Assembly: GCA_034664165.1 (NCBI GenBank)
Contig: JAXDIE010000071.1
Coordinates: 1 to 18,204, forward strand
Length of the DNA: 18,204 nucleotides
Direction of reading: 5' to 3'
Origin: JACCVG01 sp034664165
Lineage (GTDB): Bacteria > Actinomycetota > Thermoleophilia > Solirubrobacterales > Thermoleophilaceae
Made by a program: the position numbers and the translations under genes. Positions 1-7,433 of this stretch are shown in pieces. The number at the start of each line of letters is the position of its first letter. The stretch's first letter is position 1. The notes beneath the pieces are model-generated. The model was not told where the DNA came from. It did no database searches and worked only from the letters and a program-made list of their open reading frames with translations.

Positions 1-849
1 GACCGCACGACGCCGGGCAGCGGCGGCGGGCGCCACCGCAACAACGACTTCACCGTCGGCGGGGGCAAGCAGCCGGCCATCGAGACCGACGTCGACAACA
101 AGGTCTTCTACGACACGAAGAAGCCGGCCAGGTTCACCTTCTCGCTCGACTTCCGCGACAAGAAGTACTTCGACGACCACCGCGTCGTGGCCAAGATCGA
201 CCTCCAGAAGAAGAACCGCAAGGAGGAGATCGACACCTGGCGGGTCCCGGTGGAGGACTCGGATGACCAGACGATCAAGTGGGACAGCGCGGCCAAGCAC
301 GGCAAGACCAAGAACAAGGCCCCCAGCCCGGGCAAGTACCAATTCGTCCTGACAACCACTGTCGACGGGAAGGTGATCAAGCCCAAGGACGGCCACCGTG
401 CCGATCCGACCACCTTCGACTTCTACACCAACATCTTCCCCATCATGGGCAAGCACGAGTTCGGCGGCAAGGCGGGTCGTTTCGGCGCCGGGCGCAACGG
501 CCACAAGCACCAGGGCCAGGACACGTTCGCCAAGTGCGGCACCCCTCTGCGGGCCGCCCGCGGCGGGAAGATCCAGGCGAACCAGTTCCAGTCCGATGCC
601 GGCTATTACGTGGTGATCGACGGCGACGGCACCGACGTCGACTACGTCTACATGCACCTCAAGAAGCGCTCGGACTTCCGCGAGGGCGACAAGATCTCCA
701 CGGGCGAGGTGTTCGGCCAGGTCGGCGACACCGGCGACGCCCAGGGCTGCCACCTGCACTTCGAGCTATGGACCGCCCCCGGCTGGTTCGAGGGCGGCAA
801 GGCCTACGACCCCCTGCCCCAATTGAAGGGCTGGGATAAGTTCAGTTAG
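1..849 (+). CDS. M23 family metallopeptidase (LytM/lysostaphin type), 5' truncated by the window edge
   Basis: The frame is open from base 1, so the gene begins outside the window; 282 residues are visible. The C-terminal part is an M23 zinc endopeptidase that would cut peptide cross-links in peptidoglycan outside the membrane. It has the first metal motif as HQGQD (His170 and Asp174 of the visible part) and the second as HLHFELW (His251, His253), with the usual GTPL-RAA-GGKI and GDTGD-x-GCHLHFE surroundings. Before it lies a region of about 130 residues rich in beta-strand pattern (FTFSLDF, SPGKYQFVLTTTVDG) that resembles an Ig/FlgD-like fold, and a Gly-rich linker at the visible start. An internal GTG at 187 would cut into this region and is probably not the start. 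The TAG stop overlaps the stop of the convergent hydrolase gene by a few bases, and I see no terminator hairpin there. The N-terminal signal or anchor cannot be judged. Confidence 0.9.
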   Translation, partial: DRTTPGSGGGRHRNNDFTVGGGKQPAIETDVDNKVFYDTKKPARFTFSLDFRDKKYFDDHRVVAKIDLQKKNRKEEIDTWRVPVEDSDDQTIKWDSAAKHGKTKNKAPSPGKYQFVLTTTVDGKVIKPKDGHRADPTTFDFYTNIFPIMGKHEFGGKAGRFGAGRNGHKHQGQDTFAKCGTPLRAARGGKIQANQFQSDAGYYVVIDGDGTDVDYVYMHLKKRSDFREGDKISTGEVFGQVGDTGDAQGCHLHFELWTAPGWFEGGKAYDPLPQLKGWDKFS

Positions 850-1730
850 CCGGCGACTTGGGCGGCGATTCGCTGGACGAGCTCTGGCCAGTGCTCGGGC
901 GGGACTCCGTGGCCCATCCGCTCGACCAGCCAGTAGTCCGCGCCCGGGATGCTCGCGGCAATGGCTTCGCCGTGGGGCTGGGGGAAGACCGGGTCGGCCT
1001 CACCTTGGATGACCAGCGTGGGGCACCCGATCCGGCCTTGCGCCTCGTAGAGCCCAGGCGACGCCATCGACGCCAATAGCTGACGCTGAATCCCCAGCGG
1101 GCGATAGGCCCGCTCGTAGGCGGCGGTCGCCAGGCTCCTGAGCGCCTCCTCCGAGGCCGGATCGCCCGCCGTCCCCCAGAGCCAGCTGTAGAGCTCGACC
1201 GCCCGGGCGATGGCGTCATCGCGCTCACGTGGCTGTGCGAACTCGATGAAGCGGGCGGCGGCCTCCGGCGCGAGTTGCGGGCCGGCACCCGCGGGGGCGG
1301 CCGAGCCGGTCACGAGCAGGGTGAGCGAGGCCACGCGCGCGGGGTGATCCACCGCCAGCCAGCGTGCGATGAAGCCACCGAGCGACATTCCCAGGATGTG
1401 CGCCGTGCCGGCTCCGGCGTCGTCCAGCACGGCCAGGGCGTCGTCGACCATGTCGTGGAGCGTGTAGGGAATCGGCACCTGCCGGCCCTCGCCCAGCGCC
1501 GCCATGTCTACGGCGCCGGCAGCCGTGAACTCGGTGGACAGCCCGGCGTCCCGGTTGTCGAAGCGGATGACCTCGAGCCCGGCGTCGACCGCCATCTGGC
1601 AGAGCGGGTCGAGGAACCCCGAGAGTCCGACCTGGCCGCCAAGGCCGTTGATGAGCAACACGGGGCCGGCGCCGCCCTCTCCCAGCCGCTCGTAGTACAG
1701 CTCGACCTCGCCGTTGCGGGCTATTCCCAC
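846..1730 (-). CDS. alpha/beta-fold hydrolase
   Basis: A 294-residue alpha/beta hydrolase with all expected parts: oxyanion segment LLINGLGGQ (about 25-33), the FDNRDAGLS strand typical of the RdmC/AknP-like esterase subgroup (57-65), nucleophile elbow GMSLGG with Ser116, acid Asp246 in QGEADPVFP, and His274 in RMGHG. It has no signal peptide, so it should be cytoplasmic. The substrate cannot be told from the sequence; methyl-ester, lactone or epoxide substrates all occur in this fold. The start is a GTG that lies inside the last codons of guaA (10-base overlap), so the two genes are co-transcribed and probably translationally coupled. A functional link to GMP synthesis is not evident; it may only be a passenger on the operon. 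Confidence 0.88.
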   Translation of the reverse strand: MGIARNGEVELYYERLGEGGAGPVLLINGLGGQVGLSGFLDPLCQMAVDAGLEVIRFDNRDAGLSTEFTAAGAVDMAALGEGRQVPIPYTLHDMVDDALAVLDDAGAGTAHILGMSLGGFIARWLAVDHPARVASLTLLVTGSAAPAGAGPQLAPEAAARFIEFAQPRERDDAIARAVELYSWLWGTAGDPASEEALRSLATAAYERAYRPLGIQRQLLASMASPGLYEAQGRIGCPTLVIQGEADPVFPQPHGEAIAASIPGADYWLVERMGHGVPPEHWPELVQRIAAQVAG

Positions 1731-3265
1731 TCGATGGTGCCGGGCGGCTTCGAGGTGACGTCCAGTACCACACGGTTCACGTCGGGAATCTCGTTGATCA
1801 TCCGCGATGCGATCTTCTCGATCAGGTCGTAAGGCAGGCGTGCCCAGTCGGCCGTCATGGCGTCATCGCTGGTGACCGCGCGGATGGCCACCACGTGGCC
1901 GTAGCTGCGCTCGTCGCCCTGTACCCCCACGGTGCGCAGGTCGGCCGGGAGCACACAGAAGGACTGCCAGAGGTCGCGGTACAGGCCGGCCGCCTTGATC
2001 TCGTCCATCAGGACCCAGTCGGCCTCGCGCAGGATGTCCAGGCGCTCCTTCGTGATCTCGCCACCGACCACGCGGATGGCCAGGCCGGGACCGGGGAACG
2101 GCTGGCGCCAGACCAGCTTGTCCGACATGCCCAGCTCGGCGCCAACCTGGCGGACCTCGTCCTTGAACAGGCCGCGCAGTGGCTCGACCAGCTCGAACTT
2201 GAGGTCCTCGGGGAGCCCTCCCACGTTGTGGTGTGACTTGATCGTGGCCGCACCGGTGCCTCCACCCGACTCGATCACGTCGGAGTAGAGGGTGCCCTGG
2301 ACCAGGAAGCGCGGATTGCCGAGCTTGGCCGCCTCCTCCTCGAACACGCGGATGAACTCGGCGCCGATGATCTTGCGCTTGGCCTCGGGCTCCGTGACTC
2401 CGGCGAGCCGCTCGAGGAACCGGCCCTCGGCGTCGACGGCCACCAGGGGCACCTTGAAGTTGTCCGCGAAGGCGGCGATGACCTGATCGCCCTCTTCCTT
2501 GCGCATGAAGCCGTGATCCACGAAGACGCACGTGAGCTGGTCACCCACTGCCCGGTGCACCAGCAGCGCTGCCACCGAGGAGTCGACGCCGCCGGACAGG
2601 CCACAGACCACGCGCTCGCTGCCCACCTGGCGCCGGATCGCCTCGATCTGCTCGTCGGCCACACTCGCCGGGCTCCAGGTCATGTCACAGCCGCAGGCGT
2701 CGCGCAGGAAGGTCGTGAGGATCTCGGTGCCGTGCGGGGTGTGCACGACCTCCGGGTGAAACTGGATGCCATAGAGCCGGCGCTCGGTGTCCTCCACGGC
2801 CGCGACCGGTGACTCGCTGGAGCTGGCCAGGGCGGTGAAGCCCGGCGGCTCCTGGAAGACGGTGTCGCGGTGGCTCATCCAGCAGGGCTGGACCTCCGGC
2901 AGGCCCGCGAGGAGGGTGCCGGGCTCGCGGATCGTCAACTCGGAACGGCCGAACTCGCCGACCTCGGCGGCCTCGACCCGGCCACCCAGCGCGAGCACCA
3001 TGGCCTGCATGCCGTAACAGATGCCGAGGACCGGGATGCCCAGCTCGAGCAGCTCGCTGCGCAGGCGTGGGGCGTCATCCGCGTACACCGACGCCGGCCC
3101 CCCGGAGAGGATCAGCCCGCGCGGGTTGCGCTTCTTGATCTCCTCGAGCGGGACGTGATGGGGCAGCAGCTCGGAGAAAACGCCGCACTCGCGGACTCGG
3201 CGCGCGATCAGCTGGGAGTACTGGCCCCCGAAGTCGAGGACCACGACCTCCTGCCGGGCCGTCAT
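1721..3265 (-). CDS. guaA: GMP synthase (glutamine-hydrolysing)
   Basis: GuaA converts XMP, ATP and glutamine to GMP. The 514-residue product matches the usual family length. The N-terminal class I glutamine amidotransferase domain starts with VVLDFGGQYSQLI and carries the nucleophile Cys83 in GICYGMQ with His170 and Glu172 in FHPEV. The ATP-pyrophosphatase domain has the PP-loop GLSGGVDSS at 222-230, and the C-terminal dimerisation domain ends with KPPGTIEWE, the normal GuaA C-terminus. I chose the ATG at 3265 because the family's conserved region begins at residue 7 and a GGGGTGAG ribosome site lies just upstream. A GTG at 3340 that overlaps the guaB3 stop as GTGA would add 25 Ala/Glu/Gly/Pro-rich residues; this alternative is less likely. 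Upstream is guaB3, downstream an overlapping hydrolase. Confidence 0.97.
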   Translation of the reverse strand: MTARQEVVVLDFGGQYSQLIARRVRECGVFSELLPHHVPLEEIKKRNPRGLILSGGPASVYADDAPRLRSELLELGIPVLGICYGMQAMVLALGGRVEAAEVGEFGRSELTIREPGTLLAGLPEVQPCWMSHRDTVFQEPPGFTALASSSESPVAAVEDTERRLYGIQFHPEVVHTPHGTEILTTFLRDACGCDMTWSPASVADEQIEAIRRQVGSERVVCGLSGGVDSSVAALLVHRAVGDQLTCVFVDHGFMRKEEGDQVIAAFADNFKVPLVAVDAEGRFLERLAGVTEPEAKRKIIGAEFIRVFEEEAAKLGNPRFLVQGTLYSDVIESGGGTGAATIKSHHNVGGLPEDLKFELVEPLRGLFKDEVRQVGAELGMSDKLVWRQPFPGPGLAIRVVGGEITKERLDILREADWVLMDEIKAAGLYRDLWQSFCVLPADLRTVGVQGDERSYGHVVAIRAVTSDDAMTADWARLPYDLIEKIASRMINEIPDVNRVVLDVTSKPPGTIEWE

Positions 3266-3336
3266 CGGCTCACCCCCGGCCTCGCCCGCCGGCCGGCCCT
3301 CGGCCTCTGGGGCCTGGGCGCTGCCGGCCGAGACGC

Positions 3337-4587
3337 TCACTCGACGCCGACCGGGGCCTCTACAGGATCGACCGCGTGGGTCGAGCCGTTGGTAGCCACA
3401 CCTGGCGCGGGAGCCGGCGCCGCGCCCGAGCTGCCCATGCCGATCGCCTGCTCGCGCTGAAGCTGCTTGCCCTCGCTCTGGAGAGCGGGCGCGACCATGA
3501 CCTCCGCGCGGTGGAACGCCGGGATGTCGGCGTACCCGCACGTGGCCATCGATGTCCGCAGGCTGCCCATGAGGTTGAACGTGCCGTCGTTCTCGTGGGC
3601 CGGCCCGAGCACGATCTGCTCCAGCGTGCCGTTCTGCGTGGTCTTCACGCGCGCCCCGCGGGGCAGAGTCGGATGGAACGTGGCCATGCCCCAGTGGTAG
3701 CCATGGCCGGGCGCCTCGTAGGCACGCGCCAGCGGGGAGCCGATCATCACGGCGTCGGCACCGCAGGCGAAGGCCTTGGAGATGTCGCCGCCGTTGCGCA
3801 TTCCGCCGTCGGCGATGACCTTGACGTACTCACCCGTCTCGAGCATGTGCTGGGACCGGGCCGCCTGGACGTCGGAGATTGCGGTTGCCTGCGGCACGCC
3901 GATCCCGAGCACGCCGCGCGTGGTGCACGCAGCGCCGGGCCCGACGCCCACAAGGACTGCAACGGCGCCGGTGCGCATGAGGTGTAGGCCGGTCGAGTAG
4001 GAGGCGCAGCCGCCGACGATGACCGGTACCGGGACCTCCTTGGTGAATTCCTTGAGGTTGAGCGGCTCCACCGTGGTGGAGACGTGCTCGGCCGAGATGA
4101 CGGTGCCCTGCACCACGAGGATGTCGAGCCCGGCCTCGAGCGCGCGCTCGTAGTACTCGGTGACCCGCTGCGGGGTCAGCGAAGCGGCGACCACCACGCC
4201 CTGCTCCTTGATCTCGCGGATCCGCTCCCCGATCAGCTCGGGGATGATCGGCTGCTGATAGATGCGCTGCATCTCCGCAGTTGCCTGCTCCCGGGGCAGC
4301 TGGGCGATGCGCTCGAGCTGTTCGCCGGCGTCCTCGTAGCGGGTCCAGATGCCCTCGAGGTTGAGCACGCCGAGGCCTCCGAGCTTGCCCATGGCGGCCG
4401 CGGTCTCGGGCGAGACCACTCCGTCCATGGCGGCTGCCAGCAGCGGGAGCTCGAATCGATAGGGACCGAGAGTCCAGGTGATGTCGATGTCATCGGGGTC
4501 CCGCGTACGGCGGGAGGGAACGATGGCGATGTCATCGAACCCGTAGGCGCGACGGCCCTTCTTGCCCCGTCCGATCTCTACTTCCAT
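3337..4587 (-). CDS. guaB3: GuaB3-family IMP dehydrogenase(-related) protein
   Basis: A 416-residue IMPDH/GMP-reductase TIM barrel without the CBS pair found in ordinary GuaB. The catalytic loop is GVGPGAACTTRGVLGIGVPQ with Cys221, preceded by the phosphate/IMP-binding strand PVIVGGCASYSTG and followed by VIADGGMRNGGDISKAFACG, as in the actinobacterial and cyanobacterial GuaB3 group. Characterised cyanobacterial members have IMPDH activity; in actinobacteria the role is less settled, so the exact reaction is inferred. Its place directly before guaA supports IMP to XMP. The barrel appears to end near GMG at about 384, and the last 32 residues form an Ala/Pro/Gly/Val-rich tail that is longer than I expect for the family. 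The ATG start is supported by the conserved GRGKKGRRAYGFDDI opening. A TAGGAT hexamer lies exactly 6 nt before the ATG. Confidence 0.93.
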   Translation of the reverse strand: MEVEIGRGKKGRRAYGFDDIAIVPSRRTRDPDDIDITWTLGPYRFELPLLAAAMDGVVSPETAAAMGKLGGLGVLNLEGIWTRYEDAGEQLERIAQLPREQATAEMQRIYQQPIIPELIGERIREIKEQGVVVAASLTPQRVTEYYERALEAGLDILVVQGTVISAEHVSTTVEPLNLKEFTKEVPVPVIVGGCASYSTGLHLMRTGAVAVLVGVGPGAACTTRGVLGIGVPQATAISDVQAARSQHMLETGEYVKVIADGGMRNGGDISKAFACGADAVMIGSPLARAYEAPGHGYHWGMATFHPTLPRGARVKTTQNGTLEQIVLGPAHENDGTFNLMGSLRTSMATCGYADIPAFHRAEVMVAPALQSEGKQLQREQAIGMGSSGAAPAPAPGVATNGSTHAVDPVEAPVGVE

Positions 4588-4593
4588 GAAGGC

Positions 4594-4599
4594 ATCCTA
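4594..4599 (-). promoter_or_regulatory. candidate -10 element of guaB3 (possible leaderless start)
   Basis: The minus strand reads TAGGAT followed by 6 nt and then the ATG of guaB3. This spacing would place the transcription start at or next to the A of the start codon. The same bases include AGGA, which could also serve as a ribosome site, so the two readings compete. No convincing -35 is seen at 16-18 nt. Confidence 0.35.
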
Positions 4600-4712
4600 G
4601 GTTTGGCGGCGGACAAACGAAGGCCCCGTGAAAGGGCGTCAACTGACCTTAGCAATGGCCGCACGCGGCCCCGTCGCCCGGAAAGCCGCTGTTTGCGGGA
4701 ACGTTGTGCCGT
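4600..4712. other. intergenic region between the pfkB-like gene and guaB3
   Basis: This gap follows the TAA of the PfkB-family kinase and holds the upstream region of guaB3. A short GC hairpin (GGCCG, 4-nt loop, CGGCC; 4657-4670) lies about 43 nt after the kinase stop on the minus strand but lacks a T-run, so a terminator role is weak. A TTGACG at 4637-4642 (minus strand) looks like a -35 but has no good -10 at the right distance. No small ORF or RNA fold family is recognised. Confidence 0.4.
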
Positions 4713-5693
4713 TTAGGCCCTGGAGCCGACCTCAGCCTGGGGCTGCAGCTCGATCTCCACGTCCCCGGCCAGGCGCTCGGCGGCGCGCGCATCGAGCACG
4801 CCGGCACCGAAATGCTGGGTCGACTCCGCGCCGCATGCCACTCCGAACCGCAGGGCATCGCGCGATGACCCCCCGCCGTAACGCGCGGCCACGTAGCCCG
4901 CCAGGAAGGCATCCCCGGACCCGACCTTGGACACGGGGGTCTCGACCGGGTCGAGCCTCGCGCGGTAGGTCTTCTTGACGCCATCGCCGGCATCGGGGTC
5001 GGCAACCCTGGCCACACAGCCCCAGGGCAGGGTCATGATGGCCTCGGCGGCGCCCAGGTCGACCATCTCACCCACGCCGAGCACGCGGTCCTCCTCGTCG
5101 GAGAACTCGTGCCCCACGAGCTCCTCCGCCTCCGGCTCGTTCGGCATGACCACTGCGGGGCCGGCACGCGTTCCCAGGTTCAGCGGCTCGCCGGCCGAGT
5201 CCAGGATGCACGTCACGCCCATCCGGCCCACGTCGGTGACCAGCTGGGCGTAGAGGTCGGGCTCGGCGCCGCGAGGAAGGCTTCCGGCGAAGATGCAGAA
5301 GGCCGCTCCCTTCGCCAGGTACAGGAGCTTCTCGCGGAACAGGTCGAGCTCGCCGGCGGACACCTCGGGCCCCTGCTCGTTGATCTCGGTCTGCTCGCCG
5401 GACGTGGGGTCGACCACCGCCGTCGAGGTGCGCGACTCCTGTTGGATCCGGACGAAGTCGTTGAGGATCGCCTCTTCGGTGAGCTGTTCGATGATTCGCA
5501 TCCCGGTGGGGCCGCCGGCCACGCCTGTCGCGATCACCGGCTGGCCCAGGGTCTTCAGCGCACGCGCCACATTCACGCCCTTGCCGCCGGCCATCGCGGT
5601 CTGCTCGACGGCGCGATGCCTCCGGCCGAGCCGGAAGTTCGGCACGGCAAGGGTCTTGTCGATGGCTGCGTTGAGGGTGACCGTGATGATCAT
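4713..5693 (-). CDS. PfkB-family hexose kinase, probably 1-phosphofructokinase / tagatose-6-phosphate kinase type
   Basis: The 326-residue product is a ribokinase-fold sugar kinase of the FruK/LacC/PfkB branch: it begins MIITVTLNAAIDKT, has the first signature GGKGVNVARAL (36-46), the SLPRG motif (137-141), PNEPEAEEL (183-191) and the second signature VGSGDAFLAGY with the catalytic base Asp260. It should phosphorylate a sugar phosphate (fructose-1-phosphate, fructose-6-phosphate or tagatose-6-phosphate) with ATP in the cytoplasm; the exact substrate cannot be read from the sequence. The ATG overlaps the stop of the upstream D,D-carboxypeptidase gene as ATGA, so translation is coupled. There is no PTS or fructose repressor gene nearby to support a fructose-uptake role, so I leave the symbol blank. 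Confidence 0.88.
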   Translation of the reverse strand: MIITVTLNAAIDKTLAVPNFRLGRRHRAVEQTAMAGGKGVNVARALKTLGQPVIATGVAGGPTGMRIIEQLTEEAILNDFVRIQQESRTSTAVVDPTSGEQTEINEQGPEVSAGELDLFREKLLYLAKGAAFCIFAGSLPRGAEPDLYAQLVTDVGRMGVTCILDSAGEPLNLGTRAGPAVVMPNEPEAEELVGHEFSDEEDRVLGVGEMVDLGAAEAIMTLPWGCVARVADPDAGDGVKKTYRARLDPVETPVSKVGSGDAFLAGYVAARYGGGSSRDALRFGVACGAESTQHFGAGVLDARAAERLAGDVEIELQPQAEVGSRA

Positions 5694-6895
5694 GGGCGGC
5701 GTGATCGGCGTCTGCGGGAGCGAGCCAGAACCACGAGCAGGACGATAACGACCCCGGCCAGGATGAGCCAGGGCAGGTACCGCTCGAGCGCGATTCGCGC
5801 CTTGGCTGCAAGCGGCGGTGCGGGCACCGCCGTTCCGGTCTCCAGCGTTGTCTTACCCACTTCCGCGCCGGTGTAAAGAACCGTGGCTCCCCCGATCCGG
5901 GTTCCGGCAGGCAAGGGCCCCTCGAGAACCGGTGGCGCGTTCACGCGCACGTCGACCTCGGATTCGTCGCCCTTCCTGATCGTCACGTTCACGCCGTCGG
6001 TCGCCACCAGCGGGATCTGGGCGCTGTCGCTCAGCCTGACCCCCGCGCCCGCCAGCTTCTGGCCGGGCTTGACCGCCGCATAGCGCTGGAAACCGCTGGC
6101 CCCGTACTCGAGCAGTGCGAGTGTGTCGGCGTCCCGCTCGGACTCCGTCGGCTCGCCCAGCACCGCGCTGATCACGTGGGCGCCGTGAGCTCGCCCGGAG
6201 CCCACCAGGACGTTCTTCGCGTCGACCGTGTAGCCCGTCTTCACCCCGTCGACCAGCTTGGTCGACACGAGCTGGTTTCGGTTCTCAACGGTCCGCGGCT
6301 CGTTGCCGCTCCCGAGCGTGGCGCTGGTCTGCCCCACGACCTTCGCGAAGCGCGGGTCGTCCATCAGCTTGGTGGCGAGGGTCGTGAGGTCGCGAGCCGT
6401 TGAGTAGTTGTCCTTGTCGTCGAGCCCGATCGGGTTGGCGTAGCTCGTGGAGTCCAGTCCCAGTTCCTCGGCCTTCTGGTTCATGAGGTCGACGAACTTC
6501 TTCTGGGATCCGGCGATTCCCTCGGCCAGCGTCGCGGCCGCATCGTTCGCGCTCTTGAGCAGCAGCGCGGTGAGGAGGTCCTTGACCTTCATCTTCTCCC
6601 CCGGCTGAAGGCCCAATGTGGACTCGGACGCGAGCCCGCTGTAGCCGGACGAGGTGAACACGTCATCCGGCTTGGTCAGTTCCAGCGTCAGGAACGCTGT
6701 CATCAGCTTTGTGGTGCTTGCGATGGCGCTCTTGTTGTCCGGGTCCTTCTCGAAGAGCACCTCACCCGTGTCGGCGTCGACGACGATCGCGCTGGCGGCG
6801 GTGATCTCAGGAGGCTTGGCCGCCAGGGCGCCGCCGGGAGCGGATACGGCCACGAGGAGAAGCGCGAGCGTTGTCGCGCGCAGGACCCGGGTCAT
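5690..6895 (-). CDS. D-alanyl-D-alanine carboxypeptidase (serine-type, PBP5/DacA-DacF family)
   Basis: This 401-residue penicillin-binding protein trims the terminal D-Ala from peptidoglycan stem peptides. It has an N-terminal signal peptide (residues 1-25, hydrophobic core ATTLALLLVAVSAPGG, cut near ALAA) and the three active-site motifs of the S11 family: STTK (Ser60, Lys63), SAN (115-117) and KTG (219-221). The beta-rich C-terminal domain is followed by one membrane helix (about 373-392, LPWLILAGVVIVLLVVLA) and an Arg-rich cytoplasmic end, so it is anchored as a single-pass protein with the catalytic domain outside, unlike PBP5, which uses an amphipathic helix. It lies 7 bases after a LysM protein gene and overlaps the sugar kinase gene by ATGA, forming one operon. 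Confidence 0.94.
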   Translation of the reverse strand: MTRVLRATTLALLLVAVSAPGGALAAKPPEITAASAIVVDADTGEVLFEKDPDNKSAIASTTKLMTAFLTLELTKPDDVFTSSGYSGLASESTLGLQPGEKMKVKDLLTALLLKSANDAAATLAEGIAGSQKKFVDLMNQKAEELGLDSTSYANPIGLDDKDNYSTARDLTTLATKLMDDPRFAKVVGQTSATLGSGNEPRTVENRNQLVSTKLVDGVKTGYTVDAKNVLVGSGRAHGAHVISAVLGEPTESERDADTLALLEYGASGFQRYAAVKPGQKLAGAGVRLSDSAQIPLVATDGVNVTIRKGDESEVDVRVNAPPVLEGPLPAGTRIGGATVLYTGAEVGKTTLETGTAVPAPPLAAKARIALERYLPWLILAGVVIVLLVVLARSRRRRSRRP

Positions 6896-6902
6896 GCGCG
6901 GC

Positions 6903-7352
6903 TCACTCGGTGAGCTTGAGCTTCGACCCGGCTACCAGCGCCTGCGGGTCGATCTCGGGGTTGAGCGTTGTCAGCTCATCCACCGAGACGCCGGTCTTGG
7001 CCGAGATCGCCTCGAGGGTGTCCCCGGGCTTGACCACGTAATTGGTCTTCGTGGGCGTGGGCGTGAGCGTCGTGCTTGTGGTGTCGGTGGCCAACGGGTC
7101 CGTGGACGTGGTGTCGGTCTCCGTGGTCAGGTCCGTGACCGTTGCCTCGGTGGTGGTGTCCACCCCCAGCGGATTCTTGTCCTTCTTCGGCTGCTTGACC
7201 TTGTCCTGGCCCGCCCCGAAGTCGACCGGCTGGGTGCTGAAATCGTCGCCGCTGCCGCCCGAAGAGGTGAGGATTATGAAGAAGACGATGCCGACCACCA
7301 CGAGGGCTATCGGGGCGAGCATCCTCAGACCGCCGCTGGACTGGCCGTTCAT
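6903..7352 (-). CDS. membrane-anchored LysM-domain protein
   Basis: A 149-residue protein with a short N-terminal cytoplasmic part, one membrane helix (about 11-29, MLAPIALVVVGIVFFIILT), a Lys/Gln patch, a Thr/Asp-rich linker (about 65-103) typical of a surface-exposed spacer, and one LysM domain at the C-terminus (104-147: NYVVKPGDTLEAISAKTG, later LNPEID and AGSKLKL). LysM binds the GlcNAc parts of peptidoglycan. The topology (N inside, LysM outside) would tether the membrane to the wall. The neighbouring D,D-carboxypeptidase gene starts 7 bases further on, so a wall-remodelling partnership is likely. No catalytic domain is present. The ATG at 7352 has no clear ribosome site; a TAGCCT hexamer lies 7 nt upstream. 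Confidence 0.88.
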   Translation of the reverse strand: MNGQSSGGLRMLAPIALVVVGIVFFIILTSSGGSGDDFSTQPVDFGAGQDKVKQPKKDKNPLGVDTTTEATVTDLTTETDTTSTDPLATDTTSTTLTPTPTKTNYVVKPGDTLEAISAKTGVSVDELTTLNPEIDPQALVAGSKLKLTE

Positions 7353-7359
7353 CGCCGAA

Positions 7360-7365
7360 AGGCTA
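7360..7365 (-). promoter_or_regulatory. candidate -10 element of the LysM gene
   Basis: The minus strand has TAGCCT, 7 nt, then the ATG, with no purine-rich ribosome site between. This fits a leaderless start, but the -35 region is not recognisable, so the call is weak. Confidence 0.25.
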
Positions 7366-7433
7366 CCTGGAACCCGCTGGAAATCGCGCGTTTCCGGGCG
7401 GCGCCAGGCGCGCTGCAGGATCGCGCCCGGTGG

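Noticed and set aside
1700..1780. Possible tRNA at the guaA/hydrolase junction
   Set aside because: No cloverleaf could be drawn; the bases are fully explained by the conserved GuaA C-terminus (KPPGTIEWE).
4630..4712. Purine riboswitch upstream of guaB3
   Set aside because: No three-way junction or conserved purine-riboswitch core could be seen, and the guaB3 -10 candidate leaves no leader.
7042..7200. Repetitive GTGGTGTCGGTG-like DNA as a possible repeat array
   Set aside because: It is the Thr/Asp-rich linker of the LysM protein coded by ACC/GAC codons; periodicity follows the codons and there is no exact unit.
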